From: Methylobacterium planeticum
Lineage (GTDB): Bacteria > Pseudomonadota > Alphaproteobacteria > Rhizobiales > Beijerinckiaceae
Assembly: GCF_008806345.1 (NCBI RefSeq)
Contig: NZ_VZZJ01000036.1
Location: forward strand, 1 to 50,067
Length of the DNA: 50,067 bases
Direction of reading: 5' to 3'
In this document: positions 1-8,882 of the stretch, in pieces
Position numbering within the stretch: the stretch's first letter is position 1
Layout of the letters: the number at the start of each line of letters is the position of its first letter
The notes under the pieces: model-generated
Told to the model about the DNA's origin: nothing
The model's database searches: none
What the model saw: only the letters and a program-made list of their open reading frames with translations
Translations under genes and position numbers: made by a program

Positions 1-387
1 GCCTTCAGCGTCACCCCCGGCACCGCCCTCGGCGACGGCCCCTACGCGTTCACCGCCACCGCCACCGATGCGGCGGGCAATCTCGGCGCGCCCTCGGCGC
101 CCGTCAGCCTCACCATCGATACGGCGGTCCCCGCAGCCCCGGTCGTGACGAGCGCAGGGGGCGCCACCAGCGACACCACGCCGGCGATCACCGGCACCGG
201 CGAGGCGGGCGCGACCGTGACGCTCCTCGACGGCACCGCGCCGGTCGGCACGGCCACGGTCGGCCAGAACGGCGGCTTCACGGTGAGCCCGGGCGCGCCG
301 CTCGGGGAGGGGCCGCACAACCTCTCGGTCCAGCTGACCGACGCGGCCGGCAATGTCGGCGCGCCCTCGCCGGCGGTGGCCGTCACG
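1..387 (+). repeat. Direct repeat copy 1 (Ig-like unit)
   Basis: Bases 1-387 match bases 1639-2025 with about four differences by eye (positions 69, 106 and two further single bases), an offset of 1638 bases or 546 codons. The identity covers one full Ig-like unit and part of the one before it. Confidence 0.9.
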
Positions 388-3300
388 ATCGATAGCCTGG
401 CTCCCACGATCCCGGTCGTGACGGGGGGCGGCGGCGCGACCGCCGATACGACGCCGGCCGTCACGGGCACGGCCGAGCCCGGCGCCACCGTCACGCTCCT
501 GAACGGCACCACCGCTCTCGGCACCGCCACGGTCAACCCGGACGGCAGCTTCACGGTCAGCCCGACCACGCCCCTGGGGCAGGGGACCTACGACCTCTCG
601 GTCCGGGTCACCGACGCGGCCGGCAACACGAGCCCGGTCACGGCCGCCATCGGCGTCACGGTCGACACCACGCTTCCGACCACCCCGACCCTCACCGCAC
701 CCGCGGGTCCGACCAGCGACAGCACCCCGACCCTCACGGGAACGGCGGAAGCGAACAGCACCGTCACCATCGCCAACGGGAACACGGTGCTCGGCACGGT
801 GACGGCCGATTCCGGCGGCGCCTTCAGCTTCACCCCGGTCCCTGCGTTCGGCGACGGCACCTACGCGCTCACCGCCACCGTCCGGGATGCGGCCGGCAAT
901 GTCGGCGCGCCCTCGGCGCCCGTCAGCCTCACCATCGACACGGCCGCCCCGGTCATGCCGGTGCTCACCAGCGCGGGCGGTCCGACCAGCAGCGCCGCAC
1001 CGGCGATCACCGGCACCGGCGAGATCGGCGCGCGCGTGACGCTCCTCGACGGCACCGCGCCGGTCGGCACGGCCATTGTGGACCAGGACGGCAGCTTCAC
1101 GGTGAGCCCGGGCGCGCCGCTCGGGGAGGGGCCGCACAACCTCTCGGTCCAGCTGACCGACGCGGCCGGCAATGTCGGCGCGCCCTCGATGGCGATCACC
1201 GTCACGGTGGACGTGACGGCGCCGGCCGCGCCGGTCTTCACCACCGCCTCGGGCGTCACCGCCGACGCCACGCCGGCCATCGCCGGCACGGCCGAGGCCG
1301 GCGCCACCGTCACGGTGTTCGACGACGGCACCCCCCTCGGCACGGTCCAGGCCAACGCCCGCGGCGCCTGGTCCTTCACCCCCGGGACGGCCCTCGCCAA
1401 CGGCCCCAACCTCATCACCGCCACGGCCACCGACGCGGTCGGCAACATCAGCCCGGCCGCGACCGGCCCGACCTTGACCGTCGACACCGGCGCGCCGCCG
1501 GCCCCGGTCCTGACGATCGCGCCCGGCCCGACCAACGACAACACGCCGACCATCACGGGCACGGCGGAGGCCAACAGCACGGTCACCATCACCAGCGGGG
1601 GCATTCTCATCGCCACCGTCACGGCCGATGCCGGCGGCGCCTTCAGCGTCACCCCCGGCACCGCCCTCGGCGACGGCCCCTACGCGTTCACCGCCACCGC
1701 CACCGACGCGGCGGGCAATCTCGGCGCGCCCTCGGCGCCCGTGAGCCTCACCATCGATACGGCGGTCCCCGCAGCCCCGGTCGTGACGAGCGCAGGGGGC
1801 GCCACCAGCGACACCACGCCGGCGATCACCGGCACCGGCGAGGCGGGCGCGACCGTGACGCTCCTCGACGGCACCGCGCCGGTCGGTACGGCCACGGTCG
1901 GCCAGAACGGCGGCTTCACGGTGAGCCCGGGCGCGCCGCTCGGGGAGGGGCCGCACAACCTCTCGGTCCACCTGACCGACGCGGCCGGCAATGTCGGCGC
2001 GCCCTCGCCGGCGGTGGCCGTCACGGTGGACACCAACGTCGACGTCCCGCCGGCCCTCGCCTTCACGGTGGCGACGACGGCGGACGGCAGGCTCAACGCC
2101 ACCGAGGCGCAGGCGACCGCCTTCACGATCGCGGGCCTCGATGCCGGCACGACCGGCACCGCCACCTTCACGGATGCCAGCACTGCCAGCGTGAGCGTCG
2201 CGATCGGGGCGAACGGCACCTACGCGGCGGACCTCTCCGGTCTCGACGGGCCGGTGACCACGAGCCTGCGCGTCACCGATCCGGCGGGCAACGCCGGCAC
2301 GATCGCGGGGCCGTCGCTGACCCTCGACACGCTCGCGCCGGTCGGCACCGCGGTGGCCGACGCCTCCGGCGGCCCGGAGGTCGCGAGCTTCACCTACACG
2401 GTGAGCTTCCCCGAGGCGGTCGCCAATGTCGGCGCGGAGGATTTCACCCTGACCGGCACCAACGGCGCCACCGGCACCATCGCCGGCGTGACGGGCTCCG
2501 GCGGCACCTACACGGTCACGGTGGCGGAGGTCTCCGGCGCCGGCACGCTGAGCCTCGGCCTCGCGGCGGGCTCCGACATCACGGACCTGGCCGGCAACGC
2601 CGCGAGCCTGACCCCGGCCGACCGGGCGGTGATCGGCGTCGCCCCGGTGCTGCCGGTCATCACCGGCTACACGATCGATACCGGCGTGCCATCCGACGGG
2701 ATCACTGGCGATCCCACCCCGACCCTCACGGGAATCGGAGCGGCGGGGTCCACCGTCACGGTGACCTACGCGACCGCGGCCGGCCCGGCGCAAGCCACCG
2801 GAACGGTCCTGGCGGACGGCACCTGGAGCCTGACCCTGCCGACCCTCGCGGACGGCGACTACAGCTTTACCGCGAGCCTCGCAACCGCGGGTGGTACCCC
2901 GATCGGGACCTCGGCCCCCCTCGCGCTCACGATCGACACCGGCGTGGATGCGGGCACGCCGACCACGCTCGTGGTCGACGGGACGGCCGACGGCCTCATC
3001 AACGCCGCGGAGGCGACCGCGGTCGCCTACACGGTGGCGGGGCTCGATGCCGGCACCAGCGGCACGATCACCTTCCGCGACGGGATCCGCGCGACGGAGG
3101 TCGCGGTGAGCCAGAACGGCACCTTCGCGGTCGACCTGTCGGGCTTCAGCGGGCCGGTGAGCGCGAATCTCGCCCTGCGGGACGTGGCCGGCAACGCCGC
3201 CACGCTGGCCGGCAACACCGTCAGCCTCGCGACGGGCGCCCCCGGAGCCCCGGTGATCACCGGCCTCGCCGACGATACCGGGACGCTCGGCGACACCCTC

Positions 3301-6300
3301 ACCGCCGACACGAATCCGACCCTCAGCGGACTGGCCGACCCGGGCAGCGCGATCCGCCTCGACTTCACCACGGCGGCCGGTCCGCAATTCGTCGAGACGG
3401 TGGCGGGCGCGAGCGGAGCCTGGACCGCGACCCTGCCGCTGCTGCCGGACGGGGCCTACGCGGTCACGGCGTCGGCGCGCGACGCCGCCGGCAACGCCAG
3501 TGTGGCGAGCGCGCCCTTCCCGATCAGCATCGACGCGACGGCGCCGGCCGGCACCGCCGGCGCCGACACGGCCGGCGGACTGACCGCCGAGACCTTCACC
3601 TACACGGTGAGCTTCCCCGAGGCCGTCGCCAATGTCGGCGCGGAGGATTTCAGCCTGACCGGCACGAACGGCGCCACCGGTACCATCGCCGGCGTGACGG
3701 GCTCCGGCGGCACCTACACGGTCACGGTGGCGGGGGTCTCCGGCGCCGGAACGCTGAGCCTCGGCCTCGCGGCGGGCTCCGACATCGCGGACCGCGCCGG
3801 CAACCTCGCGAGCCTGACCCCGGCCACCCGCAACGTTGCCGTCGGCCCGGATGCGACCGTGCCGACGACGATCTCGGGCTTCACCGAGGATTCGGGCGTT
3901 GCCGGCGACGGGATCACCAGCGACGCCACCCCGACCCTGACGGGAACGGGCAATGCCGGCGGCACCGTCACGGTGACCTTCGCGACCGCGGCGGGCGCCC
4001 AGACCCTGACGGGCCCGGTCGATGCGCTCGGGAACTGGACCGTTCCCGTCCCGGAACTCGCCGACGGGCGCTACAGCTTCACCGCGACGACCTCGGGTCC
4101 TTCCGGGGCACCGGGCGGCACCTCGGCGCCGCTTGCCCTCACCATCGACACGGTGGCGGATGCCCTGCCGGCTGTGGCGCTCGCCCTCGACGGGTCGGCG
4201 GACGGCGTCCTGACCCCCGCCGAGGCCGCGACCGCGCGCTTCACCCTGAGCGGCCTCGACGCCGGCTCAGGGGCGGCCGTGACCTTCACGGACGCCGCGG
4301 GGACCCGCGTCGCGGCGACGGCTTCCGCCGACGGCACCTACACGGTCGACCTGTCGGGCCTCATCGGCCCCGTCACCTCCTCGGTCGTGGTCACGGATGC
4401 GGCGGGCAACAGCGCGGTCGGCAGCGGCAACCCGATCGTCATCGACGCGGGCACGACGACGCCCCCGCGGACGCCCGTCCCGACGATCACCGGCATCCAG
4501 GAGGATACCGGCACGCCGGGCGACGGGATCACCAGCGATGCGAGCCCGATCCTGGTCGGGACCGCGAGCCCCGGCAGCACCGTGACGGTGAGCTACACCG
4601 GCGCTGCGGGGGGCGCCGCGACGGCGACCGGCACGGTCGGCACCGACGGGGCCTGGCAGATCGCTCTGCCCGCGCTGGCGGATGGCAGCTACAGCTTCGT
4701 CGCGACCGCCCTGGCGCCCGGCAGCACATCCTCGCCGGCCTCGCAAGCCCTGCCGGTCGTGATCGACACGGTGGTGCCGGCCGCGCCGGTCTTCGGGGGA
4801 ATCGTCGGCGATGACGGGGACGGGGTCGTCACCGACGCGTCCCCGACCCTGACCGGCACGGCCGAGCCCGGCAGCACGGTGACGGTCACCTACGAGACGC
4901 CGCAGGGCCCGGGTTCGGCCACCGGCACGACCGGGACGGACGGGCGCTGGACCGTCGACATCCCGACCCTCCCCGACGGCAGCTACAGCCTCACCGTGGG
5001 CACCACGGATGCGGCCGGCAATGCCGGCGCGCCGGCGGCTCCCGTCAGCCTGACGATCAACACCGGCACGGGAGGCGGCGGCACGGGAGGCGGCGGCACG
5101 GGAGGCGGCGGCACAGGTGGCGGCAGCACCGGCGGCGGTGGGACCGGCGGCGACGGGGGCACCGGCGGATCCGGCGGCTCGGGTGGATCCGGCGGCACGG
5201 CGCCCGTGCTGGTCGGCGACCTCAATCAGACGCTCGCCCACGCGCCGGCGGTCTCCGGCAACCTCCTGGCGAACGACACGGGCGCGGCCCTCAAGGTCAC
5301 GGCCGTGCAGTTCTCCGGCGGGCTGCCGGTCGCGGTCCCGACCGAGGGCACCGTCAAGGTCGTGTCCGACCACGGCACCCTGACGGTCTCGGCGGATGGC
5401 AGCTACAGCTACCAGGCGATCGGCGCGAACAACCTCGACGACACCGTCAGGACCGCCGAGCACTTCACCTACACGGTGACGGACGCGGCCGGCGCGGTCG
5501 GGCAGTCGAGCCTCGACATCAGCCTCGGCGGCCAGGCGCCGCAGGCGAGCGCGAGCTTCGGCTTCGCCTTCACGGAGGCGCGGGTGACGCTCGCGGGCGA
5601 AGCCCTCGTCCTCGTCGGCCCCGACGGCGTGACGCGGGACATCAGCGGCATCGACACGCTGCGCTTCACCGACGGCGAGATCCAGAACAACGACGGGCAT
5701 CACGTGGTGGACGACGTGTTCTACTACGCGAACAACCTCGACGTCTGGCGCGCGCATGTCGACGCCGACACGCATTACGAGACCTTCGGCTGGAAGGAGG
5801 GCCGGGATCCGAACGCCTACTTCCACACCCGCGCGTACCTCGCCGAGAATCCGGACGTGGCCGCGGCCAACATCAACCCCCTCGAGCATTACCTCACGTT
5901 CGGCGAGCGCGAGGGCCGCAGCCCGAGCCCGGGCTTCTCCGCCGAGGCCTATCTCCACGCCAATCCCGACGTGGCGGCGGCCGGGATCAACGCCCTGGCG
6001 CATTACCTGACGAACGGCCAGGACGAGGGCCGGACGGTCTTCGCGGGCGAGAGCGAGGGACCGGGCCGGGTGATCGGCGACTTCGACGCCGATTTCTACC
6101 TCGCCCAATACGCGGACGTGGCGGCGGCCGTGCCCGCCGGCCGGGAGGCCGCCTCCTACGCCCTGGAGCATTACCTCACCTTCGGGGCGCGCGAGCTGCG
6201 CAACCCGAATGCCGCGTTCGACACCGCGTACTACCTTCAGCAGAACCCGGAAGTCGCGGCCTCGGGCGCCAACCCACTGCTGCATTATCAGGAGGTCGGG

Positions 6301-6432
6301 TGGCACGAGGGCCGCAACCCGAGCGCGTCGTTCAACACGAACGCGTACCTGGCGAGCCATCCGGAGGTGGCCCAGGCCGGCATCGACCCGCTGGAGCATT
6401 ACCTCCAGACCGGCGGCCACGCCCTGGCCTGA
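1..6432 (+). CDS. Giant Ig-like repeat surface protein, 3' part (5' end outside window)
   Basis: The frame is open from base 1, so the gene starts upstream; 2143 residues are visible. From the left come about eight units of roughly 90 residues that end in DAAGN..APS..V.LTID and resemble bacterial Ig-like (Big-type) domains. More divergent Ig-like units follow, two of them carrying the FTYTVSFPEAVANVGAEDF segment. A Gly/Thr linker (about residues 1690-1733) leads to a cadherin/VCBS-like domain (FTYTVTDAAG). The C-terminus holds six units of 38-45 residues with the pattern YL..NPDVAAA..NPL.HYL..G..EGR.P. Cysteine is essentially absent. Such proteins usually work outside the cell in adhesion or biofilm. 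No RTX GGxGxD nonapeptides are seen, so the short C-terminal repeats may carry the secretion or anchoring role (inference). Confidence 0.9.
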   Translation, partial: AFSVTPGTALGDGPYAFTATATDAAGNLGAPSAPVSLTIDTAVPAAPVVTSAGGATSDTTPAITGTGEAGATVTLLDGTAPVGTATVGQNGGFTVSPGAPLGEGPHNLSVQLTDAAGNVGAPSPAVAVTIDSLAPTIPVVTGGGGATADTTPAVTGTAEPGATVTLLNGTTALGTATVNPDGSFTVSPTTPLGQGTYDLSVRVTDAAGNTSPVTAAIGVTVDTTLPTTPTLTAPAGPTSDSTPTLTGTAEANSTVTIANGNTVLGTVTADSGGAFSFTPVPAFGDGTYALTATVRDAAGNVGAPSAPVSLTIDTAAPVMPVLTSAGGPTSSAAPAITGTGEIGARVTLLDGTAPVGTAIVDQDGSFTVSPGAPLGEGPHNLSVQLTDAAGNVGAPSMAITVTVDVTAPAAPVFTTASGVTADATPAIAGTAEAGATVTVFDDGTPLGTVQANARGAWSFTPGTALANGPNLITATATDAVGNISPAATGPTLTVDTGAPPAPVLTIAPGPTNDNTPTITGTAEANSTVTITSGGILIATVTADAGGAFSVTPGTALGDGPYAFTATATDAAGNLGAPSAPVSLTIDTAVPAAPVVTSAGGATSDTTPAITGTGEAGATVTLLDGTAPVGTATVGQNGGFTVSPGAPLGEGPHNLSVHLTDAAGNVGAPSPAVAVTVDTNVDVPPALAFTVATTADGRLNATEAQATAFTIAGLDAGTTGTATFTDASTASVSVAIGANGTYAADLSGLDGPVTTSLRVTDPAGNAGTIAGPSLTLDTLAPVGTAVADASGGPEVASFTYTVSFPEAVANVGAEDFTLTGTNGATGTIAGVTGSGGTYTVTVAEVSGAGTLSLGLAAGSDITDLAGNAASLTPADRAVIGVAPVLPVITGYTIDTGVPSDGITGDPTPTLTGIGAAGSTVTVTYATAAGPAQATGTVLADGTWSLTLPTLADGDYSFTASLATAGGTPIGTSAPLALTIDTGVDAGTPTTLVVDGTADGLINAAEATAVAYTVAGLDAGTSGTITFRDGIRATEVAVSQNGTFAVDLSGFSGPVSANLALRDVAGNAATLAGNTVSLATGAPGAPVITGLADDTGTLGDTLTADTNPTLSGLADPGSAIRLDFTTAAGPQFVETVAGASGAWTATLPLLPDGAYAVTASARDAAGNASVASAPFPISIDATAPAGTAGADTAGGLTAETFTYTVSFPEAVANVGAEDFSLTGTNGATGTIAGVTGSGGTYTVTVAGVSGAGTLSLGLAAGSDIADRAGNLASLTPATRNVAVGPDATVPTTISGFTEDSGVAGDGITSDATPTLTGTGNAGGTVTVTFATAAGAQTLTGPVDALGNWTVPVPELADGRYSFTATTSGPSGAPGGTSAPLALTIDTVADALPAVALALDGSADGVLTPAEAATARFTLSGLDAGSGAAVTFTDAAGTRVAATASADGTYTVDLSGLIGPVTSSVVVTDAAGNSAVGSGNPIVIDAGTTTPPRTPVPTITGIQEDTGTPGDGITSDASPILVGTASPGSTVTVSYTGAAGGAATATGTVGTDGAWQIALPALADGSYSFVATALAPGSTSSPASQALPVVIDTVVPAAPVFGGIVGDDGDGVVTDASPTLTGTAEPGSTVTVTYETPQGPGSATGTTGTDGRWTVDIPTLPDGSYSLTVGTTDAAGNAGAPAAPVSLTINTGTGGGGTGGGGTGGGGTGGGSTGGGGTGGDGGTGGSGGSGGSGGTAPVLVGDLNQTLAHAPAVSGNLLANDTGAALKVTAVQFSGGLPVAVPTEGTVKVVSDHGTLTVSADGSYSYQAIGANNLDDTVRTAEHFTYTVTDAAGAVGQSSLDISLGGQAPQASASFGFAFTEARVTLAGEALVLVGPDGVTRDISGIDTLRFTDGEIQNNDGHHVVDDVFYYANNLDVWRAHVDADTHYETFGWKEGRDPNAYFHTRAYLAENPDVAAANINPLEHYLTFGEREGRSPSPGFSAEAYLHANPDVAAAGINALAHYLTNGQDEGRTVFAGESEGPGRVIGDFDADFYLAQYADVAAAVPAGREAASYALEHYLTFGARELRNPNAAFDTAYYLQQNPEVAASGANPLLHYQEVGWHEGRNPSASFNTNAYLASHPEVAQAGIDPLEHYLQTGGHALA
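1639..2025 (+). repeat. Direct repeat copy 2 (Ig-like unit)
   Basis: Second copy of the unit at 1-387. It stays in frame, and similarity stops sharply after GCCGTCACG, where copy 1 continues into another Ig unit and copy 2 enters the divergent units. Confidence 0.9.
2389..2619 (+). repeat. Second direct repeat, copy A
   Basis: The stretch encoding FTYTVSFPEAVANVGAEDF and the following GTNGATGTIAGVTGSGG recurs at 3595-3825 with few base changes, an offset of 1206 bases (402 codons). Confidence 0.85.
3595..3825 (+). repeat. Second direct repeat, copy B
   Basis: Partner of 2389-2619, in frame within the giant gene. The flanking units are much less alike than the repeats themselves. Confidence 0.85.
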
Positions 6433-6447
6433 GGGACGCGACGCACC

Positions 6448-6471
6448 GCCGGCGGCGCCGAAGCCGCCGGC
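6448..6471 (+). terminator. Hairpin after the giant surface protein
   Basis: Perfect 9-base-pair stem GCCGGCGGC / GCCGCCGGC with a six-base loop, 16 bases after the stop codon. There is no T run behind it, so it may be a weak terminator or an mRNA-stabilising end. Confidence 0.45.
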
Positions 6472-6552
6472 TCACCCGGAACGACCCGAGCCCTCCGCGC
6501 CGCCGCGCGGGGGACTCTCGTGCGGGCACCCGCCCCGGTGCCGACCGGGCCG

Positions 6553-7107
6553 TCAGGTCACCCGGGGAAGCGGCCGGCTGACGAAGCGCGAGCCGGCGAG
6601 CAGGAAGCGCCAGGGCGTCTCGGCGCCGCGGGTGATGCCGATCCGAGGCCCGGCAGCCGTCGCGACCGGCTCGGCCCGCGGGGTCCAGGCGAAGGGGAGC
6701 CGGTGCATCGGCAGGCCATCCTGCGCCCCCGTGATCCCGAGGGCCTGGCACAGGCGCCCGGGCCCGGCGCAGAGCCGGCGCGGATCGTCGAGGCCGCGGC
6801 GCGCCCGCATCCGATCGAGGCCGGCTCGCGGCTCGATCGCGCGGAGGAGCACGGCGCTGCCCGGCTCGCAGACGACGTTCAGGCACCAGTGCATGCCGTA
6901 GGAGCGGTAGACGTAGGCGTGGCCTGGCGGCCCGAACATGCTCGCATTGCGCCGCGTCGGCCCGATGAAGCTGTGCGAGGCCGGATCGCTCCGGTCATAG
7001 GCCTCGGTCTCGACCACGATCCCGCCGACGCCGTCGACGGCGAGCCCCACCCCGATCAGGTCGGCCGCCACGGACGCGGCATCGCGCGCGAAGAAGGCCT
7101 GTTCCAC
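6553..7107 (-). CDS. mpg: DNA-3-methyladenine glycosylase (AAG family)
   Basis: Excises alkylated purines such as 3-methyladenine in base excision repair. The 184-residue length fits the bacterial AAG family. Family hallmarks are present in order: ETEAY near residue 33 (its first Glu is the catalytic general base in this family), TRRNASMFG near residue 51, and the YVYRSYGMHWCLNVV block after it. The start is GTG (MEQAFFARDA); no longer in-frame start with a good ribosome site is visible. It is a single gene converging on the giant surface-protein gene. Confidence 0.93.
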   Translation of the reverse strand: MEQAFFARDAASVAADLIGVGLAVDGVGGIVVETEAYDRSDPASHSFIGPTRRNASMFGPPGHAYVYRSYGMHWCLNVVCEPGSAVLLRAIEPRAGLDRMRARRGLDDPRRLCAGPGRLCQALGITGAQDGLPMHRLPFAWTPRAEPVATAAGPRIGITRGAETPWRFLLAGSRFVSRPLPRVT

Positions 7108-7166
7108 CCGAACCGCTCAGGCGCCGAGGACGGGACGGGAAGGGGGCGAACGGCGAGCGAGGCTCA

Positions 7167-7200
7167 CGCCCGCGATCCTGGCCGGGATCGCGGGCGTTTT
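7167..7200 (+). terminator. Strong intrinsic terminator without an obvious upstream gene
   Basis: A perfect 12-base-pair stem CGCCCGCGATCC / GGATCGCGGGCG with a six-base loop is followed by TTTT. The nearest plus-strand gene upstream ends at 6432, and the gene in between reads the other way. Confidence 0.75.
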
Positions 7201-7365
7201 CGAGGAGCGGCAGGACTTCGCGGGGCCCGAGACCTCCGCCCCGACCGTCAAAAGAGCTGGACGACGGAGATGTAAAATTTCTGCGACATTGCCATCGGGG
7301 GAATGCAATTCTAAATGTCACTCTCGGTACAGAATCGTACGGCCGTCCCACGTTGATTCGGCTCT

Positions 7366-7387
7366 ATTGGTTGTCTATCCAACCAAT
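7366..7387. promoter_or_regulatory. Inverted repeat ATTGGTTG-N6-CAACCAAT
   Basis: Perfect 8-base arms around a six-base spacer, about 73 bases before the start of the DUF6894-type gene. The size and position fit an operator for a dimeric regulator, but no specific regulator is recognised. Confidence 0.4.
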
Positions 7388-7459
7388 CAGCCGCAGAATC
7401 TTTCCGTGCCTTCGAATCACGTCCGACCTATCTTCAGTCCGATAGGAGTATCCGCACCT

Positions 7460-7732
7460 ATGGCTCGATTTTTCTTCGACGTCTACGATCCCCGCGTCAC
7501 CTATCACGATCCGGACGGCGTCGATTGCCCGGACCGCGCGGCGGTCTCGGAGGAAGCGCTCAGGGCCCTGTGCGAGATCGCGGCCGACGAGCCCGGCCGC
7601 TACGTCGACAATCCCCTGCGCATCGAGGTGCGGGATGCCGCCAATCGCGTCGTCATGACGGCGAGCGTCGGCCTGACGGCCGCGTGGCACGCCGAGGGCG
7701 AGAGCGCCGTGACGGCGCGGGATGCCGCCTGA
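7460..7732 (+). CDS. DUF6894-type small protein
   Basis: A 90-residue protein beginning MARFFFDVYD, with D.DG.DCPD.AA..EEA in the first 40 residues. This pattern is typical of the small DUF6894 proteins that are abundant in Methylobacterium and other Rhizobiales; their function is unknown. The start at 7460 is chosen because AGGAG (7445-7449) sits 10 bases before it; upstream in-frame codons lack this site. A paralogue lies at 26607-26993. It is probably cytosolic: no signal peptide or membrane segment is seen. Confidence 0.8.
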   Translation: MARFFFDVYDPRVTYHDPDGVDCPDRAAVSEEALRALCEIAADEPGRYVDNPLRIEVRDAANRVVMTASVGLTAAWHAEGESAVTARDAA

Positions 7733-7967
7733 GGCGGCGCGGAGCACCGCAAAACGAGCGGCCCGTGGTTTCCGAGGAAACCCGGGAGGCTCGCGGTGTT
7801 GGGACTGGCTCAGGCAGACCTGTTCGCACCGCTGATCGGGCTCGGCCCGGCGCGCGTCACGCTCGCCCACGCCCGGGAGACCAGGCCTGCGCCCGCCGCC
7901 CCGAACGATCGTCCGAGGCGCCGCCAAATCGTCAGTGCCGCAGCGCCCGGCCTCGAAGGGCCAGCGG

Positions 7968-8273
7968 TCAGTGCTCGAGGCCGGCGCGCGACTGCGCGAA
8001 GAGGTCGGCTCCGGTCTCGGCGCCGGCGGCCTTGATCAGCGTCGCCTCCTCGCAGGTGCTCGCGAGCTTCAGGGCCAGGGGCTGCAGCCGCTCCCGCTCG
8101 GTGCAGTAGGCGGCGATGCGGGCGCGGCCGTATTCCGGCATGGTGGAGACCAGCCGCCCGAACTCGCATTCGCTCGCCCGGTACAGAGCCGCGATCAGCT
8201 CGATCGGGATCGGATACTTGGCGAGGCTCGATGCCATGGGCCGGAGGGGGGTCGATGCCATGGGTCGCCTCAT
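7968..8273 (-). CDS. Conserved-looking small protein of unknown function
   Basis: A 101-residue reading frame with coding-like third positions, ending in ..LFAQSRAGLEH. I do not recognise a family. The segment IPIELIAALYRASECEFGRL looks like two amphipathic helices, and the protein is probably soluble. The start is uncertain: Met1, Met5 and Met13 are all possible because a 13-base segment containing ATG is duplicated 24 bases apart, giving MAST.. and MASS... Starting at 8237 gives 89 residues. Confidence 0.55.
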   Translation of the reverse strand: MRRPMASTPLRPMASSLAKYPIPIELIAALYRASECEFGRLVSTMPEYGRARIAAYCTERERLQPLALKLASTCEEATLIKAAGAETGADLFAQSRAGLEH

Positions 8274-8340
8274 CGTGTTGCGGATGAGGCAGGATCTCCC
8301 GGCATGGTTAATGGACCGTTACGGGACCGGGTCCGACCGC

Positions 8341-8520
8341 TCAGGATTGCTGGCGCCGGCCGCTGCGGGCGATCTGGATCAGGTCATTGGTCGTGACGCA
8401 GCGATTGGCCGGAAGCAATCGCTCGAAGAGCGAGCAATCCTGGCTCGTCCACACGCTGACGGCGCTCGTAATATTGCGCCACGTGCGATCGAATCGCCCT
8501 GAAATCACCTGCGCTGCCAT
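8341..8520 (-). CDS. Possible small protein, unknown
   Basis: A 59-residue frame beginning MAAQVISGRF. About three quarters of its third codon positions are G or C, compatible with a gene but below the neighbours. There is no recognised domain. A longer start at 8538 exists. It could also be a chance frame. Confidence 0.35.
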   Translation of the reverse strand: MAAQVISGRFDRTWRNITSAVSVWTSQDCSLFERLLPANRCVTTNDLIQIARSGRRQQS

Positions 8521-8882
8521 GGATCCGCCCCAACCCACACGCCCTGGGTCAAGACGGTATGCGCAACGCCGATCGGCCCATGCCCTCTTTTGTTAAACCC
8601 ATCCGAAATTTCCGAATTGGCGCGAAACAGCTGCGCACATTTCGTCCGCTCCCGCACGATCCTCGTCAAAATCTGATCGAAGGTCTCTGAGTTCATCAAG
8701 CAGATCATCGGTCAGGCAAGATCATCGGCTCCGGAAGCGAGGTCGCAATTCGGCTTTCGCTCTTGCGAATGAGGATCCCGGACGCACCAGAACCGGTCGA
8801 GCGCGCGCAATACGAAGCCGTGTCGGCTGTTTCAGAGCGGTCAGTCGATGGGACTCTTCACGGCATCCGCGCCGCGCGCCGA
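8521..8882. other. Gene-poor stretch
   Basis: Comparatively A+T-rich for this genome. One minus-strand frame (8505-8708, 67 residues, starting MICLMNSETF) has intermediate codon bias and overlaps the possible gene at 8341-8520 in another frame. I see no clear promoter, RNA gene or repeat. Confidence 0.4.

Larger units (their letters stand above)
7108..7459. other. Divergent intergenic region
   Basis: Lies between the glycosylase (minus) and the DUF6894-type gene (plus). It holds a strong plus-strand terminator at 7167-7200 and an inverted repeat at 7366-7387. The part from about 7250 is clearly richer in A+T than its surroundings, as expected for a promoter. No convincing gene was seen. Confidence 0.6.

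Noticed and set aside
4267..6420. Long minus-strand open frame opposite the giant surface gene
   Set aside because: It is the antisense of highly biased GC-rich repeat coding; the product is Arg/Gly/Ala-rich, low complexity, and the plus-strand protein has clear domains.
8505..8708. 67-residue minus-strand frame starting MICLMNSETF
   Set aside because: Intermediate codon bias, no ribosome site, no recognisable family, and overlap with another weak candidate.
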